Below are positions 1 to 8,869 of a stretch of 64,000 nt of DNA, in pieces. The translations under genes were made by a program, and so were the position numbers. The stretch's first letter is position 1. Each line of letters opens with the position of its first letter. The stretch comes from Acidothermus sp. GTDB taxonomy: Bacteria > Actinomycetota > Actinomycetes > Acidothermales > Acidothermaceae. The stretch is taken from positions 1-64,000 of the forward strand of contig JAIMAI010000005.1 in the NCBI GenBank assembly GCA_023512015.1, in the 5' to 3' direction. The notes below the pieces were generated by a model. That model worked only from the letters and a program-made list of their open reading frames with translations. It had not been told where the DNA came from and made no database searches.

Positions 1-438
1 GAACTCGGTCTGTTGGAGAACCTCTTCGGTGTCGCCATTCCCGAAGCCGCGTTCTCCCTCTCCATCACGATCGTGATTCTGCGACCATTCATGCGTTCGA
101 TACCAGGTGAGTTGGAGGACGCCGCGGTGGTCGACGGCGCGAGTCGCCTGGGCTTCTTCGTGCGGATTCTCCTTCCACTTTCCAGGCCGGCATTGGCGAC
201 CGTCGCGATCCTGTCGTTCGTCACGAGCTGGAATTTCTACCTCCTGCCGCTGTTGGTCTTCAACGACACCCAGCATTTCACGCTGCCACTGGGCGTGGCG
301 GCGTTCCAGACCCAGTATTCGCAAGACACGGCACGTGTGCTTGCCTTCACCGGGTTGTCCATCATCCCGACACTACTTTTCTTCGTAGCCGCAGAGCGGA
401 AGATCGTCGGCGCTCTGACCGGTGCGGTGAAAGGATGA
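1..438 (+). CDS. Sugar ABC transporter permease (MalG-like), 5' truncated
   Basis: The C-terminal 145 residues of an inner-membrane permease of a carbohydrate ABC importer; the reading frame is open to base 1, so the start lies outside the window. The EAA-loop that docks the ATPase is visible (ELEDAAVVDGAS then ILLPLSRP), followed by three hydrophobic segments and a short basic tail, as in MalG-type proteins. The next genes are a LacI regulator, an acetylxylan esterase and a beta-glucuronidase, so the cargo is probably a xylan-derived oligosaccharide (inference). The solute-binding protein and partner permease would lie upstream. Confidence 0.9.
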   Translation, partial: ELGLLENLFGVAIPEAAFSLSITIVILRPFMRSIPGELEDAAVVDGASRLGFFVRILLPLSRPALATVAILSFVTSWNFYLLPLLVFNDTQHFTLPLGVAAFQTQYSQDTARVLAFTGLSIIPTLLFFVAAERKIVGALTGAVKG

Positions 439-517
439 AGGACGACGTCCGGTCTGGAGGATCTCGTCCGGCGCTACGATAATTTGCCGAGACTTTTCAT
501 AACAGGAGGAGAGACTG

Positions 518-1594
518 GTGGAGGTCGGCCAGCGGGACCGGGTGATCACTCCCTCCGGTCAAGCGCGAGCAAGGCGGGGCGCGCGGATCACCCTTGCGTC
601 GATCGCCGCAGAGGCCGGTGTCTCCCTCCCCACCGTCTCCAAGGTGGTCAACGGTCGAGCAGACGTCGCGCCGCAGACTCGAGCCCGGGTCGAGCAGCTC
701 TTGTTGCATTACAACTACGTGCGGCCGGGACGCCGTACCGCTCGCCGAGCCGGACTGATCGACCTGATCTTCAATCAGCTCGACAGTCCCTGGGCGATAG
801 AGATCCTGAGAGGTGTCGAGGATTACTTCTCGGAGCAGCGACGGGGCGTGGTCGTGTCCGCCGTCCGGCACGGCAGTGCGCGTCCGACCAGCTGGACGAG
901 CGCGTTGGCCAGCCACGACACCGACGGCGTCATCCTCGTGACGTCGGAACTCACCACCGAACAGTGGACCCAGCTTCACAAGCAATCGATTCCACTCGTC
1001 GTGATCGATCCTGCTAATCTGCCCGCTCCGGAAGTGCCGAGTGTGGGCGCGACGAATTGGGCCGGTGGGATGGCCGCCACCGAGCACCTGCTGGACCTGG
1101 GTCACCGCCGTATCGGCGTCATATCGGGCCCCGAGGACTGGCTGTGCAGCCGAGCCCGCGTCGACGGATATCGCTTCGCGCTGGAACGCGCCGGAGAGGT
1201 CTGCGACCCCGAGCTCATTCGCTACGGCGATTTCCAACACGAGGGCGGTTTCACGCGAGGCAACGAACTCCTGGCGCTGCCGGATCCTCCTACCGCGATT
1301 TTCGCCGGGAGCGACCAACAGGCCCTGGGCGTCTACGAGGCCGCGCGGCAGCGTGGCTTGCGGATACCGCAGGATCTGAGCGTGGTCGGCTTCGACGATC
1401 TCCCGGTCGCCCGGTGGCTGTCCCCGCCGTTGACCACCGTGCGTCAGCCGCTGACCGCGATGGGGCGAACGGCTGCGGAAATGCTCCTCAACCTCATCGA
1501 GGGAACCAAGCTTCGTACCCAGCGCATGGAGCTTGCGACCGATCTCATCGTGCGGGAATCGACCGCCCCACCGCGCGGCTCGTCGTCGAGGTGA
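518..1594 (+). CDS. LacI-family transcriptional regulator
   Basis: A 358-residue LacI/GalR repressor. The N-terminal helix-turn-helix is clear (ITLASIAAEAGVSLPTVSKV, about residues 25-45), followed by the hinge and a periplasmic-binding-protein-like sensor domain with the usual GFDD near the C-terminus. The GTG start is supported by AGGAGGA at 504-510. It sits between a sugar permease and an acetylxylan esterase whose ATG begins two bases after its stop, so it probably senses a plant-cell-wall sugar and controls this locus. The ligand cannot be read from the sequence. No convincing palindromic operator is seen in the 79 bases before it. Confidence 0.93.
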   Translation: MEVGQRDRVITPSGQARARRGARITLASIAAEAGVSLPTVSKVVNGRADVAPQTRARVEQLLLHYNYVRPGRRTARRAGLIDLIFNQLDSPWAIEILRGVEDYFSEQRRGVVVSAVRHGSARPTSWTSALASHDTDGVILVTSELTTEQWTQLHKQSIPLVVIDPANLPAPEVPSVGATNWAGGMAATEHLLDLGHRRIGVISGPEDWLCSRARVDGYRFALERAGEVCDPELIRYGDFQHEGGFTRGNELLALPDPPTAIFAGSDQQALGVYEAARQRGLRIPQDLSVVGFDDLPVARWLSPPLTTVRQPLTAMGRTAAEMLLNLIEGTKLRTQRMELATDLIVRESTAPPRGSSSR

Positions 1595-1596
1595 CG

Positions 1597-2634
1597 ATGC
1601 CGAATATCGATCTGCCTTTCGAGCAACTGCTCACCTACGCGCCGCACATTCCCGAACCACCCGACCTCGATGATTTCTGGCGCGAAACCCTCGCCGAAGT
1701 GGGCGACCCGCAGCCGGTGGTCACGCCCCATCCGAACGGCCTCCGCACCGTCGAGTCGTACGACGTGACCTTCCGGGGCTTCGGGGGACACCCCATCCGC
1801 GCCTGGCTCCACCTGCCGGCCCGACCGCTCCGAACGGAACCGCTTCCCGGAGTCGTGCAATTCCAGGGCTACAACGGCGGTCGCGGTCTGGTCCACGAAC
1901 ACGTCTTCTGGGCCAACGCCGGATACGCTCACCTGGTTGTCGACACACGCGGTCAGGGAAGTGGTTGGACGACGGGCGACACGGGAGACGGCATCGGCAC
2001 TTCGCCGTCCCAGCCCGGCTTCATGACGCGCGGGATCGACGACCCGCGGGACTACTTCTACCGAAGGGTGTACGTAGACGCGGTCCAAGCGGTTCGCACG
2101 CTGCGGGCGCAGCCGATGGTCGACCCAGCTCGCGTCGCGGTCACCGGTATCAGCCAAGGTGGGGGAATTAGTATCGCCGTGGCGGCCCTCGTCCCCGACG
2201 TCGCCGCGGTGATGCCCGACGTGCCGTTTCTCTGCCACTTCCGCCGCGCCTGCGAAATCTCACCATCCGACCCCTACGGGGAGATCGTGCGGTATCTCAA
2301 GGCTCACCGTGACCGGGTCGACCGGGTTTTCTCCACGCTCGCGTACTTCGACGGAGCCGTCCTTGCGCGAAGGGCGACGGCCCCAGCCCTTTTCTCGGTG
2401 GCGCTCATGGATCAGATCTGCCCGCCTTCCACGGTGTACGCCGCTTACCACGCGTACCGGGGGCCGAAGGAAATTGCGGTTTACCCGTACAACGACCACG
2501 AAGGCGGAGGGCCCTTCCAGCAGGGACGCCAGCTCACGTGGATCGCGGGAATTCTTGGTCGGGTGTCGACTGCTCCCGAGCCCAACGCCCGCGTAGCGCC
2601 CACGCCGCAAGCTTCGGACGCCGATCTCGCGTGA
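1597..2634 (+). CDS. Acetylxylan esterase / cephalosporin-C deacetylase (AXE1 family)
   Basis: A 345-residue alpha/beta-hydrolase of the AXE1 family, which removes acetyl groups from xylo-oligosaccharides and also deacetylates cephalosporin C. The RGQGSG segment typical of the family is present, as are the nucleophile elbow GISQGGG, a late Asp (LMDQICPP) and the catalytic His (NDHEGGG). There is no signal peptide, so it acts in the cytoplasm on imported oligomers. The ATG at 1597 is chosen over upstream in-frame codons because the family N-terminus (DLPFEQLLTY) starts here and it follows the LacI stop by two bases. Its last 101 bases overlap the convergent beta-glucuronidase. Confidence 0.93.
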   Translation: MPNIDLPFEQLLTYAPHIPEPPDLDDFWRETLAEVGDPQPVVTPHPNGLRTVESYDVTFRGFGGHPIRAWLHLPARPLRTEPLPGVVQFQGYNGGRGLVHEHVFWANAGYAHLVVDTRGQGSGWTTGDTGDGIGTSPSQPGFMTRGIDDPRDYFYRRVYVDAVQAVRTLRAQPMVDPARVAVTGISQGGGISIAVAALVPDVAAVMPDVPFLCHFRRACEISPSDPYGEIVRYLKAHRDRVDRVFSTLAYFDGAVLARRATAPALFSVALMDQICPPSTVYAAYHAYRGPKEIAVYPYNDHEGGGPFQQGRQLTWIAGILGRVSTAPEPNARVAPTPQASDADLA

Positions 2635-4363
2635 AGACGCCCTTCCGGTTGCCGCCGGCGCGGTGCAAACCGACCGGGGTGGCGAAATCAGCAAAGTTCC
2701 ACACATGGGCCCCCACGACCTCAGGGAGTCCGTCGAGGAGATCGAGGTACGTCTCGATGAGGTCTCGCTGGAATTCCTCACTCCACGGCCGCGCATCGGT
2801 GTCGTGGCAACCGGGTAGGGCATCTGCGCCGAATTCGGTCACGATGATGGGTTTTCGGTACATCGCGATCCAGCGGCGCAGTTCGTCGTCCAAGAGCCTG
2901 CGGGCGGAGTCGAGATCCCCGAGACTCACGTACCAGCCGTAATACCGGTTGAGCATGATGACGTCGAAGAGATCGGTGACGGTATCGAGCTCAGGTGTCG
3001 CCTGGGCGACGTTCGCGAAACCGATCGGCCGGGTAGGATCGGCCTCCCGGACTGCAGCGACCACCTCGGCGAAATACGGGCGTGCTGCCGCTTCGCGGGT
3101 ATCCGGCTCGTTCGCAAGCGACCAGATGATGACGCATGGGTGATGACCGTCGCGCGCGATGAGCTCTCGAACGGCTGCGACGTGTGCGGCGCAGGTGCGC
3201 TCGTCCACCCCACCGGTCCGGAAAGTCCGCGGATCCTCGACGGGAACGTGCCCGGCGTTCAACGACAAATTCAGGCCGACTGCGGCGACCTCGTCGATGA
3301 CGAGAAGGCCGAGCCGGTCGGCGAGATCCAGCGTCTCTTCGGCGTACGGGTAATGAGACGTCCGGAAGGAGTTCGCGCCGGTCCAACGCAGCAGTTGGAG
3401 GTCGTGTAGGGCGCGCACATCGTCGTGCCCTCTGCCGTGCCACGCCGAATCTTCGTGCATCCCGAAGCCGCGCAGCCTGATCGGCGTCCCGTTGAGCAGT
3501 AGTTGAGCGTCGCGAACGCGAATACTGCGGAAACCGGTCGTGACCTCGTAGATGTCGGGGGTGGGAGCACCGGGCGGCGCGTAGCGGACCTGCACCGTGT
3601 ACAGGTACGGACTCTCCGGACTCCACGGCTGCACGGGAGCGATGATCAAGCGGCCCTTCGTTCCGCGCTCCGACGCGACTGTGCTTCCCAGGTGGTCGAG
3701 CACGTTTATTTCGACCCATCGTGAATCCAGTTCCTCGACGTGGGGCCCGCCGATCGTTACTTGATATTCGAGGTAACCCCTATCGCGGACGTTTTCATCG
3801 AGGAGGGCGCGGACCCCGACGTCGCCGATGTGATCCCGAGGCGTCCTGAGCAACCACACCGAGCGGATGAGCCCGGCATCGTTGCGGAAATCGTGGTAGA
3901 ACCACTGACGAACCGGATCGTCGGTCAAGTGTCCCGGTGGGATGGTGTGGCGGGTCAGCCGATTGTCCACGCGCACCGCAAGCCGATGGGTTTGCCCCGC
4001 GCGCAGGAGGTGCGAGACCTCGAACTGGAAAGGTGCATAGCCGCCGGTGTGCCCGCCGAGGGGGACGTCGTCCCACCATGCGCTCGCCTGGTGTGTCGCA
4101 GCATCGAATCGCAGGATCCAACGATGCGCGGGAGCGTCGCATGGTGCGACGATGTCACGCTGGTACCACACCGGCCCGACATGGCCGTCGCCTCCCGGGA
4201 CGAGCTCGACGAAACTTCCCGGCACGGGCATGAGTGTCGGATCGCGGAGTGGCGTCCGCCACCACCCCTCGTCGAGGCCACGGTCGTGCGAATCCAGGGC
4301 GAAATCCCAGAAGCCGTCCAACCGGACGGCGAGTCGCGAGGCAGTCTGTTGGGGTCGCTCCAT
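2534..4363 (-). CDS. uidA: Beta-glucuronidase (glycoside hydrolase family 2)
   Basis: A 609-residue GH2 enzyme with jelly-roll, immunoglobulin-like and TIM-barrel domains in order. The acid/base Glu is in SLANEPD (about E419), the nucleophile in VTEFGADA (about E510), and the N-x-K pair that reads the glucuronate carboxylate is in GGNRKG (about N572 and K574), which favours beta-glucuronidase over beta-galactosidase. The start at 4363 has a GGAAGG ribosome site; an upstream in-frame ATG at 4402 lacks one. With no signal peptide it probably hydrolyses imported glucuronides released from glucuronoxylan. A promoter candidate is TACGTT (4411-4416) with GTGACC (4435-4440), spacer 18. Confidence 0.92.
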   Translation of the reverse strand: MERPQQTASRLAVRLDGFWDFALDSHDRGLDEGWWRTPLRDPTLMPVPGSFVELVPGGDGHVGPVWYQRDIVAPCDAPAHRWILRFDAATHQASAWWDDVPLGGHTGGYAPFQFEVSHLLRAGQTHRLAVRVDNRLTRHTIPPGHLTDDPVRQWFYHDFRNDAGLIRSVWLLRTPRDHIGDVGVRALLDENVRDRGYLEYQVTIGGPHVEELDSRWVEINVLDHLGSTVASERGTKGRLIIAPVQPWSPESPYLYTVQVRYAPPGAPTPDIYEVTTGFRSIRVRDAQLLLNGTPIRLRGFGMHEDSAWHGRGHDDVRALHDLQLLRWTGANSFRTSHYPYAEETLDLADRLGLLVIDEVAAVGLNLSLNAGHVPVEDPRTFRTGGVDERTCAAHVAAVRELIARDGHHPCVIIWSLANEPDTREAAARPYFAEVVAAVREADPTRPIGFANVAQATPELDTVTDLFDVIMLNRYYGWYVSLGDLDSARRLLDDELRRWIAMYRKPIIVTEFGADALPGCHDTDARPWSEEFQRDLIETYLDLLDGLPEVVGAHVWNFADFATPVGLHRAGGNRKGVFTRDRRPKLAAWALRGRWAREQSTPDQEFPRST

Positions 4364-4410
4364 GGCAACCTTCCGTGGCAAGCGCGCCTTGTGCGGTCGC
4401 ATCAGGGTTC

Positions 4411-4440
4411 AACGTAGCGTAGGGGTATTACCACGGTCAC
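4411..4440 (-). promoter_or_regulatory. Candidate promoter of the GH2 gene
   Basis: On the minus strand GTGACC (4435-4440) and TACGTT (4411-4416) lie 18 bases apart, about 48 bases before the beta-glucuronidase start. The fit to actinobacterial housekeeping promoters is moderate. Confidence 0.4.
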
Positions 4441-4456
4441 GCCATGCGACGGGGGT

Positions 4457-4930
4457 GTGATGCAGCGGAGTGCGGGAGTGCTCGCCTACCGGTTCGCTTC
4501 CGACGGGACGCTCGAGGTGCTCCTGGTGCATCCCGGAGGCCCCTGGTGGGCAAAGAAGGACGACGGCGCCTGGTCCATTCCCAAAGGGGAGTACGAAGAG
4601 GGATCCGAGCCGCGCGCCGTCGCCGAACGAGAATTCGCCGAAGAACTCGGGAGCCGTATTTCTCTGGACGACGCGCTGGAACTCGGGGAGATTCGCCAAC
4701 GCGGCGGGAAGGTGGTACGTGCCTGGGCCGTGCAGCACGATCTCGATCCTTCACGAATCACGAGCAACTCGTTCACGATCGAATGGCCACCACGCTCCGG
4801 CAAGTTTCAGGAATTTCCGGAAATCGACAAGGCAGCGTGGTTCGAGCCGAGTGAGGCACGACGCAAAATCAACTCAGCGCAAGCCGAATTCATCGATCGA
4901 TTGATCGGCTCGCTCGGAAGCGAAACTTGA
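4457..4930 (+). CDS. NUDIX hydrolase
   Basis: A 157-residue single-domain NUDIX protein that would hydrolyse a nucleoside-diphosphate-linked substrate. The Nudix box runs through KGEYEEGSEPRAVA and REFAEELG, keeping the metal-binding REFAEELG part. The first Glu of the consensus (seventh residue after the starting Gly) is Ser, with a Glu one place later, so the box is slightly off-register. GTG at 4457 and ATG at 4460 are both possible starts. It is divergent from the GH2 gene and has no obvious operon partner. The substrate cannot be predicted. Confidence 0.88.
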   Translation: MMQRSAGVLAYRFASDGTLEVLLVHPGGPWWAKKDDGAWSIPKGEYEEGSEPRAVAEREFAEELGSRISLDDALELGEIRQRGGKVVRAWAVQHDLDPSRITSNSFTIEWPPRSGKFQEFPEIDKAAWFEPSEARRKINSAQAEFIDRLIGSLGSET

Positions 4931-4986
4931 TCCGTTCGTTCGGAAACGAGTGAGAGGCGTCTGCCCCGACTGGAGCAGCGCCGACC

Positions 4987-5298
4987 TCAACCGCCGGCTA
5001 CGGCAGTGACCACCAGCAGCGGTTCACGACCCGTCCGTACCTGCTCCGGCAACGGCTCATCGACGCCGATATTCGAGACATCCATTCCTGCGGCGAAGAG
5101 CCGGAGCAGCGGACGGCGGCGACCGCTGACCGGGTCTCGCAATGTTCCTCGCAACGTCGGATACGCCGACTCGATGGCGTCGACTACCCGGCGCCAGGTA
5201 ACCGGCTCGGAGACCTCGACCTGCAGACGCGGCCCGATGGTGACCCCGGCGGATCGCAATACGTCGCGCAGCGCAGACGGTAAGACGACCTCGATCAC
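4987..5298 (-). CDS. MoaD/ThiS-like ubiquitin-fold protein ending in Gly-Gly
   Basis: A 103-residue protein with a beta-grasp pattern ([19 protein letters not shown], then [10 protein letters not shown]) and a C-terminus of exactly AVAGG. Sulfur carriers and ubiquitin-like modifiers of the MoaD/ThiS/SAMP group are adenylated on this di-glycine. Its ATG overlaps the stop of the upstream beta-propeller gene (ATGA at 5295-5298), so the two are translationally coupled. No E1-like adenylyltransferase, MoaE or thiamine gene is in the window, so its partner is unknown. It could be a dedicated sulfur carrier or a protein modifier. Confidence 0.8.
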   Translation of the reverse strand: MIEVVLPSALRDVLRSAGVTIGPRLQVEVSEPVTWRRVVDAIESAYPTLRGTLRDPVSGRRRPLLRLFAAGMDVSNIGVDEPLPEQVRTGREPLLVVTAVAGG

Positions 5299-6407
5299 GG
5301 CACCGTCTGCACCTCGACCGACAGGACGGCGGGCAGATCGCGAACGATCGCCGTCCAGCTGTTGCCTTCATCCGCGGAGGCGTAGATTTGACCGCCCGTC
5401 GTTCCGAAATACACCCCGCACGGTTCGAGCTGGTCGACTGCGAGCGCGTCGCGCAGCACGTTGACGTAGCAGTTGCGGTCGGGGAGTCCGGTGCCCAGGG
5501 GCTCCCACTCCCGCCCCCCGCTGCGGCTGCGGTAGACCCGCAGGACGCCGTCCGGCGGGAAGTGGTTGGTGTCACTCGTGATCGGAATGACGTAGATGGT
5601 TTCCGGTTCGTGTGCGTGCACGGCGATGGGGAAACCGAAGTCCGACGGAAGATTGCCGCTGATTTCGTACCAACTCTTCCCACCATCGTCGCTGCGCATG
5701 ACGTCCCAATGTTTTTGCATGAACAGGACGTCGGGTCGGCTGGGGTGGTAGGCCACCTTGTGCACGCAGTGCCCGACTTGCGCCTCCGGGTCGGGCAGGA
5801 AGTCCGAGCGTAATCCATTGTTCGCAGGCGACCACGTCAGGCCGGCATCGTCGGACCGAAAAACTCCCGCCGCGGAAATGGCGACCAACATACGGTGAGG
5901 GGTTGTCGGATCGACGAGGACCGTGTGGACGCACATCCCACCCGCACCGGGTGACCAGTGCGGTGCGGTTTCGTGTCGACGAAGACCGGGGAGCTCGCTC
6001 CAAGTTTTCCCGCCGTCGGCGGAGACGAACAGTGCGGCATCTTCGGTCCCGGCGTACACGACGTCCGCGTCGACCGGGGAAGGCGTCAGATGCCAGACGC
6101 GAGTGAAACTCCAGGGCCGTGGGGTGCCGTCGTACCAGAGGTGGTCGCCGATATCGCCTTCGTAGTGGAACTCGTTGCCGATCGGCTGCCACGTTCGACC
6201 CCCATCGTCGGAACGCTGCATCATTTGCCCGAACCACCCGCGGGAGGGAGCGGCATACAGTCGGTCCGGGTTCACCGCTGAAGCCTGCACGTGATACACC
6301 TCCCACCCGGGGAAGAACGGCCCGGAGATGTGCCACTCGCGACGCTGGTCGGTGGCACTCAGGATGAAGGCGCCCTTGCGGGTACCGACGAGAACTCGAA
6401 CGCCCAT
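5295..6407 (-). CDS. BNR/Asp-box beta-propeller (sialidase-like fold)
   Basis: A 370-residue protein with six Asp-box repeats, including [36 protein letters not shown] and SADEGNSWT, spaced as in a six-bladed propeller of the sialidase/YCF48 type. The sialidase arginine triad and signal peptide are not apparent, so glycosidase activity is doubtful and it is probably cytoplasmic. The start [12 protein letters not shown] (6407) has a purine-rich ribosome site; the codon at 6437 does not. It is coupled to the MoaD-like gene, which suggests one process, possibly a scaffold for the sulfur carrier (inference). Confidence 0.8.
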   Translation of the reverse strand: MGVRVLVGTRKGAFILSATDQRREWHISGPFFPGWEVYHVQASAVNPDRLYAAPSRGWFGQMMQRSDDGGRTWQPIGNEFHYEGDIGDHLWYDGTPRPWSFTRVWHLTPSPVDADVVYAGTEDAALFVSADGGKTWSELPGLRRHETAPHWSPGAGGMCVHTVLVDPTTPHRMLVAISAAGVFRSDDAGLTWSPANNGLRSDFLPDPEAQVGHCVHKVAYHPSRPDVLFMQKHWDVMRSDDGGKSWYEISGNLPSDFGFPIAVHAHEPETIYVIPITSDTNHFPPDGVLRVYRSRSGGREWEPLGTGLPDRNCYVNVLRDALAVDQLEPCGVYFGTTGGQIYASADEGNSWTAIVRDLPAVLSVEVQTVP

Positions 6408-6498
6408 CTTCGCCCCCAGCCGTCGCCGCTCAGGCATGTGATCGCAGCCGTTCGTCGACCGCGCATGCGATCGCTCGCCTTTGCGGCAGCCTATCCCC

Positions 6499-7539
6499 TC
6501 AGCCGCCGTTCTGTCGCGGTCGCGGGCGCGCGAATCCGCGGCGCACCCTACTGATGATCATGGCTGTGGCGCCAGCAACTCCGGCGGCGATGCCCAGCTC
6601 GCGGCGGTGCATCGACGTCCACGACCACGGATCGTGGGCATGTGCCCGATCGTCGAACATGCCGTGTGCGCCGCGGTCGGCTCGCTCGTCACGGGGTTGG
6701 TCGATATTCGTCCCCCACCGCGGGCCGGATTCCTCGGTGAGTTGACTATCGACCCCGCTGCGGCCTAGATACCAATCGAGTAGCCGCGGCACGAGCCTGT
6801 TCCCGAGGATCGTATAGGCGGTCGATGGGCCGATCCAAAGACTGCGACGGGGGTGTTCCAGTAGGTAACAGATCGCACGGGCCACCGGCTCCGGTTGGAA
6901 TATCGGAGGCACCGGCATCGGATGCTCGTCGAACTCGGTGTCGTTCCAATTGAACTGCGGGGTATTGACGGCGGGTAGTTGGGCCATGCATATTCGAACG
7001 GCGCTTCTCTCGTGTCTCAACTCGGTTATCACCGATTCGGTGAACCCTTTGATGGCGTGTTTGGCGCCGCAATAGGCGGCCTGCAACGGAATGCCTCGGA
7101 AGGCCATCGCAGATCCGACTTGGATGATGACGCCGTGATTTCGCGGACGCATGTGTTCGAGAGCGACCCGTGTGCCGTTGACGTACCCGTGGTAGGTGAC
7201 GTCGGTGATACGGCGGAACGTCGCGTCGTCGGTGTCCCAGAAATAACGCAGTCCGCCGACGAAAGCGGTGTTGATCCAGCCGGTGAGGGGGCCCAGCTCG
7301 GAGGAGATTCGACCGGCGGCTTGTCGCAGCGCGTCGAGGTCCGTCACGTCGACCGCCACCCAGGAGGCGCGCCCTCCGAGTCGGACCACCTCCTCGGCGG
7401 CAGCCTGGAGACCGGCGGCCCCCCGTGCGATCAACCCGACGGCGTGTCCGCGTCGGCCGAGTTCGCGGACCACGACCCTGCCGACCCCGGCGCTCGCCCC
7501 GGTCACGACGGTCACGCGTCCTGATGTAGTGCTCGTCAT
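6499..7539 (-). CDS. Short-chain dehydrogenase/reductase with C-terminal hydrophobic helix
   Basis: A 346-residue SDR. The NAD(P) motif is TGASAGVG, the structural NNAG is altered to NTAF, and the catalytic Ser (VGSAMAF) and YCGAK are present. After the SDR fold comes a polar stretch and one predicted hydrophobic helix ([15 protein letters not shown]) near the end, which would tether it to the membrane, with a basic tail. This long form is common among uncharacterised actinobacterial SDRs. The start at 7539 has GGAGGGG upstream. The substrate is unknown. It is divergent from the molybdate operon. Confidence 0.85.
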   Translation of the reverse strand: MTSTTSGRVTVVTGASAGVGRVVVRELGRRGHAVGLIARGAAGLQAAAEEVVRLGGRASWVAVDVTDLDALRQAAGRISSELGPLTGWINTAFVGGLRYFWDTDDATFRRITDVTYHGYVNGTRVALEHMRPRNHGVIIQVGSAMAFRGIPLQAAYCGAKHAIKGFTESVITELRHERSAVRICMAQLPAVNTPQFNWNDTEFDEHPMPVPPIFQPEPVARAICYLLEHPRRSLWIGPSTAYTILGNRLVPRLLDWYLGRSGVDSQLTEESGPRWGTNIDQPRDERADRGAHGMFDDRAHAHDPWSWTSMHRRELGIAAGVAGATAMIISRVRRGFARPRPRQNGG

Positions 7540-7640
7540 GTCGCCCCTCCGTTGTGTTGCGCTTTCCTGCGCGAGCGTTCCCCGGTCGCAGTGCCTCACG
7601 CCCGCTTACGCGAATTCGGAATCCGACGGCGTGGAGTATC

Positions 7641-7668
7641 CGCATCTGCGTTAGAGTCACTCCGTGAC
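7641..7668 (+). promoter_or_regulatory. Promoter and palindromes at the start of the mod operon
   Basis: A -10 element TAGAGT (7652-7657) ends six bases before GTG 7664. Perfect inverted repeats flank and overlap it: CGCA-TC-TGCG (7641-7650) just upstream, and GTCAC-TCC-GTGAC (7656-7668), which spans the predicted transcription start and the start codon. The positions suit an autorepressor site. Confidence 0.5.
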
Positions 7669-8062
7669 CATGTTGCGAATTCGGGATGCCGCAGCGCTGC
7701 TCGGGGTCAGCGACGACACGGTACGTCGCTGGATCACCTCGGGAAGACTTCCCGCCGTCCGTGACGACTCCGGCCGGCAGGTCGTGGAGGGGGCAGAGCT
7801 CGCGCGGATGGCCCGCTCGCTCCACGACGCGGTCTCGCCGGGCCCGACGATCCGCGAGAGCGCGCGGAATCGATTCGCCGGCATCGTCACCAACGTGATC
7901 AAAGACACCGTGATGGCCCAGGTCGAGTTGCAGTGCGGACCGTATCGGGTGGTTTCCCTCATGAGCCGAGAAGCCGCCGAGGATCTGGGACTCGCTCCCG
8001 GGACGGTCGCCGTCGCCTCCATCAAATCCACCAACGTCGTCGTCGAACTGCCGACGATCTGA
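7664..8062 (+). CDS. HTH-TOBE molybdate-responsive regulator
   Basis: A 132-residue protein joining an excisionase/MerR-like helix-turn-helix (LRIRDAAALLGVSDDTVRRW, with SGRLPA wing) to a C-terminal TOBE/Mop domain (about residues 68-132) of the kind that binds molybdate or tungstate. It heads the modABC genes, so it probably represses them when oxyanion is bound, as ModE does with a different domain layout. GTG at 7664 is chosen because a -10 hexamer lies six bases upstream; ATG at 7670 is the alternative. Palindromes over the start suggest self-regulation. Confidence 0.85.
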   Translation: MTMLRIRDAAALLGVSDDTVRRWITSGRLPAVRDDSGRQVVEGAELARMARSLHDAVSPGPTIRESARNRFAGIVTNVIKDTVMAQVELQCGPYRVVSLMSREAAEDLGLAPGTVAVASIKSTNVVVELPTI

Positions 8063-8083
8063 GTCGGAGGAACGGGGCTGAAC

Positions 8084-8869
8084 GTGTTCTCTTGGCCGCG
8101 AGATTTCGGACGGCGGACCACGGCTGCATGGAATTCGACGCTGCTGGTGGTGGCTCTGCTGGTGGGGAGCGTCGGATGCGGATCGTCACGGGCCGCGTCC
8201 GACCACACCCGGATCGTCGTCTTCGCCGCAGCGTCTCTGCAGAAGGCTTTCACCATCCTCGGGCAGGAGTTCGAGCGAACTCATCCGGGAACCGAAGTCG
8301 TGACCAGCTTCGGTGGGTCCGATTCTTTGGCGACTCAAATTCTCCAAGGTGCTCCTGCGGATGTCTTCGCGTCGGCCGACGAAGCCGTGATGGACCGAGT
8401 AGCCGGCGCCCATCGCGTCGACCATCCGGTGGTTTTCGCGGCCAACCAGTTGGAGATCGCCGTATCGCCGGGCAATCCGAAGCACATCGCGACCTTGGGA
8501 GATCTCACCAGGGCCGGTATTCGGCTCGCGCTTTGTGCTCCCACCGTGCCGTGCGGAGCGGCGGCGAAAAAAGTATTCACGGCAGCCGGGTTACAGCCGC
8601 ATCCGGTCACGCTGGAGAGCAACGTGACCGCCGTCCTCACCAAGGTGGAACTGGGTGAAGTCGACGCCGGTCTCGTCTATCACACCGACGTTTTGGCGGC
8701 GGCCGGTAAGGTGCAAGGAATTCCTTTCGCCGGCTCTGCGGCGGCGACGAATCGATACGAGATCGGCGCTATCGTTCCCAACGATCACTTGGACGTCGCG
8801 CGGGAATTCATCGAGTTCGTCCTCGACCATCGGAAGGTCTTGGTCGATGCGGGTTTCCAAGAACCCTGA
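8084..8869 (+). CDS. modA: Molybdate ABC transporter substrate-binding lipoprotein
   Basis: A 261-residue extracytoplasmic binding protein. It has a lipoprotein signal (hydrophobic LLVVALLVGSVG followed by the Cys of the lipobox) and the ModA opening VVFAAASLQKAF, where the Ser contacts the oxyanion. The later FGGSDSLATQI and the VYHTDV segment also fit ModA. It captures molybdate outside the membrane for ModB and ModC. It follows the HTH-TOBE gene by 21 bases and overlaps modB by 23. Confidence 0.95.
   Translation: MFSWPRDFGRRTTAAWNSTLLVVALLVGSVGCGSSRAASDHTRIVVFAAASLQKAFTILGQEFERTHPGTEVVTSFGGSDSLATQILQGAPADVFASADEAVMDRVAGAHRVDHPVVFAANQLEIAVSPGNPKHIATLGDLTRAGIRLALCAPTVPCGAAAKKVFTAAGLQPHPVTLESNVTAVLTKVELGEVDAGLVYHTDVLAAAGKVQGIPFAGSAAATNRYEIGAIVPNDHLDVAREFIEFVLDHRKVLVDAGFQEP

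Noticed and set aside
1057..1596. Longer N-terminus for the acetylxylan esterase
   Set aside because: It would overlap the LacI gene by over 500 bases and has no similarity to the family; the ATG at 1597 is natural.
5295..6407. Active sialidase
   Set aside because: Asp-boxes are present, but no signal peptide or arginine triad can be identified.
8655..8846. Longer modB start
   Set aside because: The extension lies inside modA in another frame and lacks membrane or family features.
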